From JAGLWW01 sp964640225 (GTDB lineage: Archaea; Aenigmatarchaeota; Aenigmatarchaeia; PWEA01; JAGHBM01): DNA of 64,000 nucleotides. Numbering within the stretch: position 1 is the stretch's first letter; the number at the start of each line of letters is the position of its first letter. The stretch spans positions 1 through 64,000 of the forward strand of contig CAZXFI010000003.1 of NCBI GenBank assembly GCA_964640225.1, read 5' to 3'. The notes beneath the pieces were generated by a model. That model was given only the letters and a program-made list of their open reading frames with translations, searched no databases and had not been told where the DNA came from. The position numbers and the translations under genes were made by a program. Shown in pieces: positions 8,400 to 17,073 of the stretch.

Positions 8400-9466
8400 A
8401 AAATCCCCTTTATAGAGTTGACTATCGTGCTTAAATCTTTTTGCTCCAGGGCGGGATGAACCGGCAGGGACAGGACTTTTCTGGACATCTCCTCTGTTAC
8501 AGGCAGAAAGTCACCGTATCCCATCTTCTGGTAAAATGGCTGCTTGTGTATGGGCTTTGGGTAGTAAACCCTGGCTCCGATTCCGGCCTCGTTGAGTTTT
8601 TTCAAGAGAAAGTCCCTTTTGTCCGTTTTTATGGTGTACTGGTGGTAAGCGTGTTTTACGTGGGAAGACACGTACGGCGTTTCCACGGCATCCTTGAGCT
8701 TCTTTGTCAGGTATCCCGCGTTTTCCGACCTTATTTTGTTGAAGCGGTTTAGCTTCTTCAGTTGCTCCAGGCCTATTGCCGCGTTTATGTTTGTCATTCT
8801 AAGGTTGAATCCCAGGCATTCGTGCTCGTAGGTCTGCGTCTGGCCGTGGTTCCTGAGTTTCCTGAGCTTCTCTGCCAGTGCGTCGCTGTTAGTCGTGACC
8901 ATTCCCCCCTCTCCCGTTATCATGTTCTTGGTGGCGTAAAAGGAGAAGGCCGCGCAGTCGCCGAAAGACCCGGCCTTGCGGCCCCTGTACTCGGAGCCGT
9001 GCGCCTGGGCCGCATCTTCCAGAACTTTCAGACCCCTTTCCCTGGCTATGCTCGTTATCTCATCCATTTCAGCCGGGTGGCCGTAAAGGTGGACTGGAAT
9101 TATTGCCTTGGTTTTGGGGGTTATTTTCTCCCTTATCCTTTCCGGGTTTATGTTGAAGGTTTTTGAGTCTATGTCAGCGAAAACGGGTTTGGCCCCGCAG
9201 AAAAGGATTGAATTGGCTGTGGCTATGAAGGAAAAGGAAGTTGTTATAACTTCGTCTCCGGGGCCCACTCCCATGGCCAGGAGAGCCAGGTGAAGGGCGG
9301 TGGTACCTGAGGAAACAGCCACGGCATGCTCCGTTCCCGTGTAGCGGGCAAAGTTCTTTTCAAGCTCCTCCACTTTCACCCCCTGAACCAGCATTCCCGA
9401 GTTCAGGACGTCAATTACGGCCTTCTTTTCCTCTTCCCCTATCAGGGGATTTGCTATGTGAATCAT
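8396..9466 (-). CDS. PLP-dependent sugar aminotransferase, DegT/DnrJ/EryC1 family (WbpE-like)
   Basis: 356 residues. Start is the ATG at 9466, which overlaps the acetyltransferase stop by ATGA; the frame runs on upstream to 9742 only as a shadow of the acetyltransferase gene. VSSGTTALHLAL, DAAQAHG and SFYATKN (PLP lysine 180) are the family signatures. It should transaminate the 3-keto sugar nucleotide made by the Gfo/Idh enzyme, giving the 3-amino sugar. The family also contains 4-aminotransferases; pathway context favours C3. Confidence 0.85.
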   Translation of the reverse strand: MIHIANPLIGEEEKKAVIDVLNSGMLVQGVKVEELEKNFARYTGTEHAVAVSSGTTALHLALLAMGVGPGDEVITTSFSFIATANSILFCGAKPVFADIDSKTFNINPERIREKITPKTKAIIPVHLYGHPAEMDEITSIARERGLKVLEDAAQAHGSEYRGRKAGSFGDCAAFSFYATKNMITGEGGMVTTNSDALAEKLRKLRNHGQTQTYEHECLGFNLRMTNINAAIGLEQLKKLNRFNKIRSENAGYLTKKLKDAVETPYVSSHVKHAYHQYTIKTDKRDFLLKKLNEAGIGARVYYPKPIHKQPFYQKMGYGDFLPVTEEMSRKVLSLPVHPALEQKDLSTIVNSIKGIL

Positions 9467-10125
9467 TCCAACCTCCTCATCCTGTCGGAAAGGTTTGTGG
9501 GGTCCAGCTTCCTTACAATGTCCCGCACGTCGCCTGTTACCCTTGCAGGCACGCCGTAAACAACCTTGAAATCGGGGACATCCCTGGTTACAACGGAGCC
9601 CGCCCCGACAAGAGCCCCCCTTCCTATGGTTATGCCCGGCAGTATCGTGGCGTTGGCCGCTATCGTGGCGCATCTTTTGATAAGGGAGGCGTCGCATTTC
9701 CAGTCTTTCAGGAAAGCAGGGGCCTTGTCGTTGGTCAGGCACACATTGGGCGCCAGAAAAACATCATCCTCTATCACAGTTCCGGTGGGTATGTACACGC
9801 CGGCCTGGATACTGACATTCTTTCCCACGGTGCAGTTGTTGTCTATCGTAACGCTGGTCCCTATGAGAGTACCGTCCCCTATGCGCGTGTTCTCCCTTAC
9901 CATGTAGAAATGGCCTGTCCTGACGTTGTCTCCCAGGACTGCCTTGGAATAAATTGTCCCGTGTGCCCTCAGGTGGCAGTTTTTGCCCACAACAGAGCCC
10001 TCTATGCCACCAGGGTTTTTCTTGAAGGCGTCAATCTCCGAAACTGACGGGTGGCCTATGGTAACGTGGTCCCCTATTATCGTTCCGGAACCTATTCTGC
10101 TTTTGCCGTATACGGAAGGTTTCAT
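9463..10125 (-). CDS. Left-handed beta-helix acyltransferase, probable sugar N-acetyltransferase (WbpD-like)
   Basis: 220 residues with many hexapeptide repeats (for example IGSGTIIGDHVTIG, IGDGTLIG, VGKNVSIQAGVYIP) making a left-handed beta helix, typical of trimeric acetyl-CoA-dependent transferases. The C-terminal part (GRGALVGAGSVVTRDVPDFKVVYGVPAR) is standard for sugar N- and O-acetyltransferases. Coupling to the aminotransferase suggests it acetylates the new 3-amino group, completing UDP-2,3-diacetamido-glucuronate. It could instead act on another amino sugar. Confidence 0.8.
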   Translation of the reverse strand: MKPSVYGKSRIGSGTIIGDHVTIGHPSVSEIDAFKKNPGGIEGSVVGKNCHLRAHGTIYSKAVLGDNVRTGHFYMVRENTRIGDGTLIGTSVTIDNNCTVGKNVSIQAGVYIPTGTVIEDDVFLAPNVCLTNDKAPAFLKDWKCDASLIKRCATIAANATILPGITIGRGALVGAGSVVTRDVPDFKVVYGVPARVTGDVRDIVRKLDPTNLSDRMRRLE

Positions 10126-10163
10126 GAAATAGTTTTGGAAAAAAACGCTTAAATAGGTTGAAT

Positions 10164-11078
10164 TCAGCCCAGTATTTCCTGTATGGTTTTTGCCACGGAC
10201 TCCCTGGAATTGTATTGCGGTGACCAGCCCAATTTTTTTATTTTGGCTATGTTAAGAAGGAACTTGGGCACGTCGCCTTTCCATCCCCGCTTTCCGCCAG
10301 TATACCTTATGGAGGCCTCGGAAGACTTTTTTTCTATGACCAGTTCCGCTATCTCCTTTACTTTTATTGTGTCCTCGGAGCCTATGTTGAAAATGTTAAC
10401 CTTTTCCCGCGAGTTTTCCGCCGCATAGAGAATGGCGCCCACGCAGTCCTCCACATGCAGGTAGGACTTGTTCTGGGAGCCGTCTCCCAGAACCTCAAGT
10501 TCTTCAGGATTTTTTTCCAGTTTTTTCACGAAATCGGGAATCACACCATGGTTTGACCTGCCGCCTATTATGTTGGCCAGCCTGAAAACCCATGAATGTA
10601 TACCGAACTCGGAGTAGGCGTAGATAAGGGACTCGGCGGCCAGTTTTGACGCGCCGTAAAGGGATATTGTCACCAGCGGGCCGTAGTCTTCCGGGGTGGG
10701 TATGACCTTTGCCTCGCCGTAAACAGTGGAGGTTGATGTGAAGGCTATTTTGTCCAGTTTGTTCACCCGCATGGCTTCAAGCACGTTGTGGGTCGCGATT
10801 ATGTTCTCCCTTATGTGAATCTCGTGGTTCTCCTCCCCGAGCCTCACGTCAGGGTTTGCCGCCAGGTGGTATACCGCCTCAACCCCCTTCACGTTTTCGG
10901 CCACGAAATCCTTGTCCTTCAGGTCGCCTTTGACAAAAACCGCCCCGGGATTCACGTTTTCCTTTTTGCCGGAAGAAAGATTGTCTATTACCGTGACCTC
11001 GTGGCCCCTTTCCAGAAGCCTGTCCACAAGGCACGAGCCTATGAAGCCCGCGCCGCCGGTAACCAGAATTTTGCCCAT
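10164..11078 (-). CDS. NAD-dependent epimerase/dehydratase (GalE-like)
   Basis: 304 residues of an extended short-chain dehydrogenase. TGGAGFIGS binds the nucleotide, STSTVYGEA carries the Ser, and YGASK gives catalytic Tyr141 and Lys145. The most likely reaction is 4-epimerisation of a UDP-hexose or UDP-uronate for glycan assembly. It lies 38 nt upstream of the acetyltransferase with a possible weak TATA (TATTTAAG) in the gap. Substrate is not readable from sequence; dTDP- or GDP-sugar specificity cannot be excluded. Confidence 0.75.
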   Translation of the reverse strand: MGKILVTGGAGFIGSCLVDRLLERGHEVTVIDNLSSGKKENVNPGAVFVKGDLKDKDFVAENVKGVEAVYHLAANPDVRLGEENHEIHIRENIIATHNVLEAMRVNKLDKIAFTSTSTVYGEAKVIPTPEDYGPLVTISLYGASKLAAESLIYAYSEFGIHSWVFRLANIIGGRSNHGVIPDFVKKLEKNPEELEVLGDGSQNKSYLHVEDCVGAILYAAENSREKVNIFNIGSEDTIKVKEIAELVIEKKSSEASIRYTGGKRGWKGDVPKFLLNIAKIKKLGWSPQYNSRESVAKTIQEILG

Positions 11079-11127
11079 GAAAATTTTTGGGAGGGAGTTT
11101 ATTTAAATTTCTTTAATTTATCAAAAG

Positions 11128-12102
11128 TTACTTAAACTTTAGGGAGAAAATAACGGCGCCCAGAACAATATAAGGCCAGAACATGAAAAGCCTTGTTATG
11201 AGAGTCACGGCAGTAACCTGGGCCAGGGTCACTGAAAAAAGTGATGTGAAAAAAGTGACCGTCACCACCTCAGAAGAGCCTATCGCGCCGGGCAGGAAAG
11301 TCATCACCCCTATGAGCACGGAAAGCGGAATTACTGCTATGCAGGCCCATGCCAAGTTCTGCGCCATGAAACCCGTTGATAGAAAGGAAATATAGACCGA
11401 CAGGCCCTGTATCATCCACACAACTGCGGTCAGGGCAAAGGAAGAAACAAGCGTGGGTACGTGCTTGTATTTTACAAAGGCCTTGTTAAGCTTATTAGAG
11501 CCTTTCCTTACCCTGCTTTCATAAGACTTTACCTTGGGTATGAAAGAGAACACCCTGAAAAGCCTTGTGAAGAACGCCTCGGAGCGCTTCTCTGAAGTTA
11601 TGACAAAAATACCCAGGCCTACCACGAAGACATAAAGTAACAAGGATATAAAAATCCAGTCAATCATCGTCTCCAGGGCCGCGAAGAGGAAGTACATGGA
11701 GATTAGGGCAACCAGCAGAAGGAAAACAACATCCAGCATCCTCTCAACCACAACCGAGGACAGGGAACTGGAAAAGGATTCGTCCTCCGTCCTCTTAAGT
11801 ATCACGGAGCGTATGGGGTCCCCTGTTTTTGCCGGGCTGATGTTTGAAAAGAACATTGAGGCCACGAATATCTGCCATGCCCTGGAAAATTTTGTTTTTA
11901 TTCCTATCCTTCCCAGAAGCACCTGCCACCTGAGTGTCCTTACTATTGTGTCGGCAATCCAGAGAAAAAACAGGACAAAAAGAAGAAAGGGGTTGGCCAC
12001 GGCCATTATGTGGAGCGTTTTTCCAATGTCCGAAAAGTAAAGCAGGATGCCAAGTATGGAAAAGGACAGAATAAACAGCAGAAACCTTTTTTTAATTCTC
12101 AC
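11128..12102 (-). CDS. AglD/MprF-type integral membrane protein (lysylphosphatidylglycerol synthase TM family, UPF0104)
   Basis: 324 residues with about seven to eight hydrophobic helices, starting with a basic N-terminus. SNISPAKTGDPIRSVIL and the late GVMTFLPGAIGSSEVV segment match the lysylphosphatidylglycerol synthase transmembrane family. In archaea such proteins accompany glycosyltransferases, for instance as the membrane part of AglD. No glycosyltransferase domain is fused here. Next to the glycan operon and a lipid reductase it may help handle lipid-linked sugars across the membrane, which is inference. Confidence 0.75.
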   Translation of the reverse strand: MRIKKRFLLFILSFSILGILLYFSDIGKTLHIMAVANPFLLFVLFFLWIADTIVRTLRWQVLLGRIGIKTKFSRAWQIFVASMFFSNISPAKTGDPIRSVILKRTEDESFSSSLSSVVVERMLDVVFLLLVALISMYFLFAALETMIDWIFISLLLYVFVVGLGIFVITSEKRSEAFFTRLFRVFSFIPKVKSYESRVRKGSNKLNKAFVKYKHVPTLVSSFALTAVVWMIQGLSVYISFLSTGFMAQNLAWACIAVIPLSVLIGVMTFLPGAIGSSEVVTVTFFTSLFSVTLAQVTAVTLITRLFMFWPYIVLGAVIFSLKFK

Positions 12103-12113
12103 GGTTTTTCACC

Positions 12114-13127
12114 TTACCATACGCTGGAGGGCCTGTCCATGTCCAGGCCCTGTTTCTTGGATAAAGAATTCAGCATGATGTTTAATAAAGGCGACGGGAG
12201 GGAGTATACCCTTTTTATCAAGAGGCCGCGCCTCATCTCCCCGGCAAGCCTCTTTCTCCATTCCTTTTCGTAATCCTTCATTTTGGGCTCCTCTGGTTTT
12301 ATCAGGGAAGAAGCCACGTCTGCGGCTGTCAGACCGTAAACCACTCCCCCGCCGGAGTAAGGCTTGGTCTGGGAGGCGGCGTCGCCGCAGAGAAAAACCC
12401 TTTTGGTGGTTATTTTTGGGAGGAGGCCGTAGGGTACGAGGCCTGAGTAAACTTTCCTGTAAGAGAACTTGAGCTTTTTGGAAAACATTTCAAAGTACTT
12501 TTTTGCGTTGGTTTCGCAGGCAATTCCAAATTCAACCCCTTCTTTCCTGGGTATCCTCCAGGCAAAGAAGCCGGGGGCCTTTTTATAGTACAAATCCACA
12601 AAGTCGTCCGGCTCCTCCCGGGTGTAGCAGAATATTCCGTGGAGGAACTGCGGGGGGCGCAGGCCCATTTTACTCCTTACCATGGAAAGCGGGCCGTCGC
12701 ACCCGGCCAGGACTCCTGTTTTTGTGTTCTGGAAATTGTCCGACTTTATGTAGAGGGAAACATGTTTTTCGCCCTCAAAAAAGCTGAAAAGCCTTGTGCC
12801 CGTGGCTATTTTTGCGCCGGCCCTTTCAGCCAGGTCGGCCAGCTTCCTGTCAAGGCGGGGCCTGTTTATTACAACTGCCTGATTTGAAAGAAAAATGTGG
12901 GTCTTTTTGCCCAGGTGAATCCTGGCCCCCTTTATTTCCCTTTCCACAAGCTTTTTGTCCCGGGGAACGAAATTCCATATGTTTTTTGATACAAGGCCGG
13001 AGCATGCCACCGGCTCCCCTATCTTTCCGTGCTCCTCCAAAAGAAGAACGCTGTGGCCTCTTTCCGAGAGTTTCCACGAAAGATAAGAGCCCACCGGGCC
13101 CGCGCCGCACACCGTGAAATCGTACAT
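12114..13127 (-). CDS. Geranylgeranyl reductase family flavoprotein
   Basis: 337 residues. N-terminal GAGPVGS followed by VLLLEE binds FAD; EPVACSGLV near residue 40 and the late VFLCGDAASQTKPYSGGGV segment are typical of geranylgeranyl reductases. These saturate isoprenoid chains of archaeal membrane lipids or of the dolichol-like glycan carrier. It is the first gene of the minus-strand run that continues into the AglD-like and sugar genes, so a role in reducing the lipid carrier is as plausible as bulk lipid saturation. Length is slightly shorter than the usual 380-450 residues. Confidence 0.82.
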   Translation of the reverse strand: MYDFTVCGAGPVGSYLSWKLSERGHSVLLLEEHGKIGEPVACSGLVSKNIWNFVPRDKKLVEREIKGARIHLGKKTHIFLSNQAVVINRPRLDRKLADLAERAGAKIATGTRLFSFFEGEKHVSLYIKSDNFQNTKTGVLAGCDGPLSMVRSKMGLRPPQFLHGIFCYTREEPDDFVDLYYKKAPGFFAWRIPRKEGVEFGIACETNAKKYFEMFSKKLKFSYRKVYSGLVPYGLLPKITTKRVFLCGDAASQTKPYSGGGVVYGLTAADVASSLIKPEEPKMKDYEKEWRKRLAGEMRRGLLIKRVYSLPSPLLNIMLNSLSKKQGLDMDRPSSVW

Positions 13128-13213
13128 ATTAAATATTTTGTAAAAGGTAGAGTTAAAAGTGTTGTTCCGGCGGGTTTAAATATTTTTATAACGTTATGCC
13201 TATAATGTTTTTT
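13128..13213. promoter_or_regulatory. Divergent promoter between the lipid reductase and secF
   Basis: Between the two divergent starts, TTTAAATATTTTTATA at about 13175-13190 fits a TATA element for secF, and ATTAAATATTTTG close to 13130-13142 lies right at the reductase start. The palindrome-like TATAACGTTAT follows the secF TATA. Spacing of roughly 25 nt from the TATA points to leaderless initiation at the ATG at 13214 rather than at the ATG at 13196. Confidence 0.5.
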
Positions 13214-14071
13214 ATGAAAGCCCTTTACGAGAAGCACTACAAGAAGCTTATTGTACTACCACTCATATTGCTGGCCACGTGTATGGGGCTTCTTTTTGTC
13301 ATGTACTTGAATACGGGGGAATTTATTTCAAGGGGCATTGACCTGAGGGGGGGCTCCCAGCTGACCGTAGACACGGAGCAGCAGGTTAGCGCACCGGAGC
13401 TGGAGGCGCACCTGAGAGGGATTTTCGGGGACGTTCATGTAAGGACTGTCGCTGGAGTCGGCGGGAGCAGCCTGCTTATAAGGGCCAGCGAAGACGTGGA
13501 CAGGGATGCCCTGCTGGACGAGGTTGAAAGTTACGGCATAGACACCGATTCACATTCTTTTGAGCAAATCGGCGCGGCACTTGGGGAGAGTTTTTTTGAG
13601 CAAAGCATGACCGCCCTGATAGTGGCCTTTGTTTTCATGGGCTTCGTGGTGTTCTTTGTTTTCAGGAGCTTCGTGCCTTCCGTGGCGGTTATATGGTGCG
13701 CTTTCTCCGATATAATATGCACGATAGCCGTCATGCAGGCCTTTGGAATAAGCCTTTCCCTTGCATCCTTTGCGGGCCTTCTGCTCGTGCTGGGCTACTC
13801 CATAGACACAGACATACTTCTTACAACGCGCATAATAAAAAGGCGCGAGGGTAGCGTCATGGAAAGGAGCGCGGGGGCCTTTAAAACCGGGGTCACAATG
13901 ACCGCCACCACCATGGTGGCCCTGACCGCGCTTTATCTTGTTTCAGGCGCCACCGCCCTGGGGGAAATATCAACCGTGCTTATAATTGCCTTGCTTATAG
14001 ACATGCCGAACACCTGGCTCACAAACCTGGGCGTGGTGAGATGGTGGTCAGAAAAGAAGGGATTTTCATGA
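13214..14071 (+). CDS. secF: Protein-export membrane protein SecF
   Basis: About 285 residues with six hydrophobic helices. After the first helix comes GIDLRGGSQLTV, the SecF/SecD family signature, then a soluble domain and five further helices including SLASFAGLLLVLGYSIDTDILL. SecF works with SecD in proton-driven late steps of Sec export from the outer side of the membrane. The ATG at 13214 suits the TATA spacing; ATG codons at 13196 and 13205 are alternatives. It overlaps secD by ATGA. As in other archaea, no SecA or YajC accompanies it. Confidence 0.92.
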   Translation: MKALYEKHYKKLIVLPLILLATCMGLLFVMYLNTGEFISRGIDLRGGSQLTVDTEQQVSAPELEAHLRGIFGDVHVRTVAGVGGSSLLIRASEDVDRDALLDEVESYGIDTDSHSFEQIGAALGESFFEQSMTALIVAFVFMGFVVFFVFRSFVPSVAVIWCAFSDIICTIAVMQAFGISLSLASFAGLLLVLGYSIDTDILLTTRIIKRREGSVMERSAGAFKTGVTMTATTMVALTALYLVSGATALGEISTVLIIALLIDMPNTWLTNLGVVRWWSEKKGFS

Positions 14072-15732
14072 GCTTGTGGAAGGAATGGAGAGTTTGGTTT
14101 TTCGTTTTAATAGTCATGGGAAGCATAGCAGCTATAAACCCGAACCCCTGGGCAAAGGGCGTTGTCGTCAGCTACGTGGAAGAAGACTCTCCGTTTGAAG
14201 GAGAAGTGCTGCCGGGAGAGACTATAACATCCGTAAACGAAGTGCCCATAGAGAGTTCTTCCGACCTGATTGTTTTCCGGAACCACACGGGTATGGTAAG
14301 GATGTTCCACAACGGAAAGCTCACGCTGAAGGAGGTTGAAAACGGCCTCGGTATAGAGGTGAAAAATGCGGGTTTCACCAACCTGAACATGGGGATGGAC
14401 CTGATTGGGGGAACGAGGGTGCTTTTGGAGCCGGTTTACGAGGGCACGAACGTTAGCGACAAAGCACTGGTAATTGGCCGCGTGATATCCACCCTCCAGA
14501 CCAGAATGAACGTCTACGGGCTCAAGGAAATAAACTTCCAGGCCGTGAATGACGTGGATGGCAACAGGTACGTACAGATAGAGATGGCCGGCGCGAGCAG
14601 GAAAGAAATAGACGAGCTCCTGGAAAGGCAGGGTAGGTTTGAAAGCTACATACCGAGAGGCGTCTTGTTTAAGAACGGCACCGGAGCAATGGAGCTGGGT
14701 GACGAGAACTACACCATAGCGCTTATGAACGGCACGATAGAAATAGAAGGCAGTGAACTGGGAATAAATGACACGGTGGAACTGAACGGGATAGACTTTG
14801 AGGTTTGGAACATAACCAATGAAACGGCCCTTCTTGCAGGCAGTGTTTTTACAGGAGACGATATAAAGTATGTTTATTTTGACCCCCAGCACTCTTTTTT
14901 GAGAAAGTACGGTGACGGGTGGGAATTTTCCTTCCAGATACTTGTCTCCGACGAGGGGGCGGAAAGGTTTGCCAAAATAACAGAGGACATACCAGTGGTG
15001 ATAGACCCGAAAACGGGAGAGTCCTACCTGGAGAGGCAGATATACCTTTTCCTGGATGATATGTTTATGGACAGCCTCAGGGTAAGCGCCAACCTCGCGG
15101 GGGAGGCATACTCAACGCCCCAGATAACGGGCGGGGGCGCAAGAGAAGAGGACGCGTCCGTGAACCAGAGGAGGCTTCAAAGCATACTCAGCAGCGGCGC
15201 CCTGCCTGTTGAGTTGGAGACCGTGAGGGTGGACAGTATATCCCCCTCGCTTGGAAGCCAGTTTATGAAAAGCATTCTGATTGCCGCCCTGGGAGCCCTG
15301 GTTGCGGTGAGCGTTGTTATTTCCGTGAGGTACAAGAACTGGAAAATAGTGCTCCCCATTCTCGTAACATCAATCTCTGAAATAATAATAATTCTCGGTT
15401 TGGCTTCCGTTATAAACTGGACAATAGACCTGGCCGCTATAGCGGGGATAATAGCGGCCGTGGGAACGGGAGTGGACCACCAGATAATAATCACTGACGA
15501 GATATCCCTGGCGGGGGAAATGACATTCTCCATAAAAGAGAAGATAAAACGGGCCTTTTTCATAATATTCGGGACCGCGTCCACGACCGTAGCAGCGATG
15601 ATACCCCTGGGCATAATAGGCATCGGGGTCATGAGGGGTTTTGCCATAACAACGATAATCGGTGTTCTTGTGGGAATTTTTATAACAAGGCCCACCTATA
15701 GTAAAATTATTGAAAAACTGGAGCTGGTTTAA
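14068..15732 (+). CDS. secD: Protein-export membrane protein SecD
   Basis: 554 residues: one N-terminal helix, a large external region and five C-terminal helices. GMDLIGGTRVLLEP is the SecD signature. The external part includes a PDZ-like stretch (GEVLPGETITSVNEVPI) right after the first helix, which is an addition relative to bacterial SecD. The C-terminal VGTGVDHQIIITDE segment lies in the membrane domain. ATG at 14068 overlaps the secF stop; the frame extends upstream only within secF. The pair should act with SecYE at the membrane. Confidence 0.92.
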   Translation: MSLWKEWRVWFFVLIVMGSIAAINPNPWAKGVVVSYVEEDSPFEGEVLPGETITSVNEVPIESSSDLIVFRNHTGMVRMFHNGKLTLKEVENGLGIEVKNAGFTNLNMGMDLIGGTRVLLEPVYEGTNVSDKALVIGRVISTLQTRMNVYGLKEINFQAVNDVDGNRYVQIEMAGASRKEIDELLERQGRFESYIPRGVLFKNGTGAMELGDENYTIALMNGTIEIEGSELGINDTVELNGIDFEVWNITNETALLAGSVFTGDDIKYVYFDPQHSFLRKYGDGWEFSFQILVSDEGAERFAKITEDIPVVIDPKTGESYLERQIYLFLDDMFMDSLRVSANLAGEAYSTPQITGGGAREEDASVNQRRLQSILSSGALPVELETVRVDSISPSLGSQFMKSILIAALGALVAVSVVISVRYKNWKIVLPILVTSISEIIIILGLASVINWTIDLAAIAGIIAAVGTGVDHQIIITDEISLAGEMTFSIKEKIKRAFFIIFGTASTTVAAMIPLGIIGIGVMRGFAITTIIGVLVGIFITRPTYSKIIEKLELV

Positions 15733-16371
15733 TTGGCGGATGCTATAATACTGGCAGGAGGAAAGGGCAAGAGGCTAAGGCCTCTCACGGACAACATCCC
15801 CAAGTGCCTTGTGCCCGTGAACAGAAAGCCTCTTCTGGAATACCAGAGGGATTTTTTCAAAAAACACGGCGTGGAAAGGATAATACTGGCCTGCGGATAT
15901 TTGTGGGAAAAAATAAAGGAAAGGTACGGCGACGAGTTTATTTACTCGGTTGAAGACGAGCCCCTTGGAACAGGGGGCGCCATCAAGAAGGCCATGAAAC
16001 ACGTGAAGGGAGACGGATTTTTCGTCATAAACTGCGACGAGTACTGTGATGTTGACCTCAATAAAGTGGAAAAAATGGGAGCCAACGCAATCGTTTTGGC
16101 CCGCTTCAACTGCAGGTTCGGGTTGGTTGACACCGAGGGAGACATGGTAAGGGGCTTCAGGCAAAAGCCCGTCCTTCCTTACTGGGCAAATATGGGCCTG
16201 TATTTCTTGAACAAAAAAATAAGCCTTCCAGACAAGGGAGCCATAGAGACGGAGACTTTCCCGGACATGGCGAAAGGGGGAGAACTGAAGGCTTACAAAC
16301 ACGAGGGAGTTTGGCTTACCGTAAACTCCATAAAGGATTTGGAAAAACTGGAAAAATTTTTAAAGGGGTGA
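15733..16371 (+). CDS. Sugar-phosphate nucleotidyltransferase
   Basis: 212 residues, TTG start directly after the secD stop. ILAGGKGKRLRPLTDNIPKCLVPV is the nucleotide-binding signature of glucose-1-phosphate thymidylyl- and mannose-1-phosphate guanylyltransferases, and NCDEYCDVDL holds the metal Asp. It lacks a C-terminal beta-helix domain, so this is the minimal catalytic form. It would supply an NDP-sugar to the glycan pathways nearby. Which nucleotide and sugar are used cannot be read from motifs. Confidence 0.82.
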   Translation: MADAIILAGGKGKRLRPLTDNIPKCLVPVNRKPLLEYQRDFFKKHGVERIILACGYLWEKIKERYGDEFIYSVEDEPLGTGGAIKKAMKHVKGDGFFVINCDEYCDVDLNKVEKMGANAIVLARFNCRFGLVDTEGDMVRGFRQKPVLPYWANMGLYFLNKKISLPDKGAIETETFPDMAKGGELKAYKHEGVWLTVNSIKDLEKLEKFLKG

Positions 16372-16375
16372 TTTT

Positions 16376-16555
16376 TTGAAAGTTTCGGTGGATGGGGAAA
16401 AATGCATTGGATGCGGGGCATGTGTTTCCGTGTGTCCTGATGTTTTTGAGCTGGGGGATGACGGAAAGTCAACCGTGAAGGAGAAAGAGACTGAAATGGA
16501 GTGTTGTAAGGAAGCAAAAGATATCTGCCCGGTTGACGCAATCTCTGTGGACTAA
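16376..16555 (+). CDS. Monocluster ferredoxin
   Basis: A 59-residue protein from a TTG start that sits 3 nt after GGTGAT. Cysteines 10, 13, 16 (CIGCGAC) and 51 (CPVDAI) would bind one [4Fe-4S] cluster. Cys20 plus Cys43/44 could form the disulfide known from the Pyrococcus furiosus single-cluster ferredoxin, whose layout (CxxDxxC, PDVFE, CPVxAI) it closely follows except that Cys replaces the Asp ligand. It would carry electrons in the cytosol, possibly with the hydrogenase or the radical enzymes elsewhere in the window. Its stop overlaps the convergent gene. Confidence 0.88.
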   Translation: MKVSVDGEKCIGCGACVSVCPDVFELGDDGKSTVKEKETEMECCKEAKDICPVDAISVD

Positions 16556-17064
16556 TTCATTTTCGGGAGCAGGTCCAGGAATCCCTGTATCCCGTCCCTT
16601 AATCTTATTACATATTTTCTGCAGTCTTCCATGTATTCCTCTCTCAGGTCCCCGTACAGTGCCTTCTCATAGAAAGCCCTGAAGGCGTTCCAGACTATTG
16701 ATTTCTGCGCGGCCGTTTTCTGGGGGTAGCTTGTTTCAACAGTGCCTTTTATCTCTATGTCCAGGTCTCCGATGTACTTTATTTTGGGCTTGTTTATGGG
16801 CTTCAGCTTCATGTCTATTTCCAGCTCGTAAAGTATTCTCGTGTACTTGTCTTTCTGCTTCCACGCCTCAAGAAATATGTGAATCTTTTCCGGCTCCCCC
16901 TTGGTGTGCTCGTATACCCTCTCGTTTATGCTGGTTGGGGGAAGCTTGCACCTGGAAATAAGAATCTCTTTTATTTCAGGGTATACTGAATGCGGATTCG
17001 GTATGTTTTTGACGGTTATCCTGGGTATTATGTCACATTCATCTTCAACTACAATCTTCGCCAT
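16552..17064 (-). CDS. Conserved-looking archaeal protein of unknown function
   Basis: 170 residues, start ATG at 17064 behind GTGAT with the usual 4-nt spacer (a GTG at 17073 is the alternative). I do not recognise the family. The sequence is soluble and mixed alpha/beta, with two beta-rich segments (KIVVEDECDIIPRITV and IKYIGDLDIEIKGTVET) and a helical C-terminal third with AFYEKALYGDLREEYMEDC. No catalytic pattern is evident. It follows the CBS-domain gene by 9 nt and is probably co-transcribed with it. Confidence 0.65.
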   Translation of the reverse strand: MAKIVVEDECDIIPRITVKNIPNPHSVYPEIKEILISRCKLPPTSINERVYEHTKGEPEKIHIFLEAWKQKDKYTRILYELEIDMKLKPINKPKIKYIGDLDIEIKGTVETSYPQKTAAQKSIVWNAFRAFYEKALYGDLREEYMEDCRKYVIRLRDGIQGFLDLLPKMN

Positions 17065-17073
17065 TTTAATCAC

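Noticed and set aside
9467..9742. Long N-terminal extension of the aminotransferase reading frame
   Set aside because: It is antisense-frame sequence of the acetyltransferase gene, rich in Arg/Cys/Gly with no homology pattern; the ATG at 9466 with ATGA overlap is the natural start.
13187..13198. TATAACGTTAT near secF and at 59659 as further members of the TATAACA-N-TGTTATA family
   Set aside because: The half-site spacing and centre differ; these are shorter and overlap TATA-like sequence, so they were not counted.
14107..14892. Long open frame antisense to secD
   Set aside because: No start signal, no recognisable family, and the opposite strand carries a clear secD; similar long shadows occur opposite many G+C-rich genes here.
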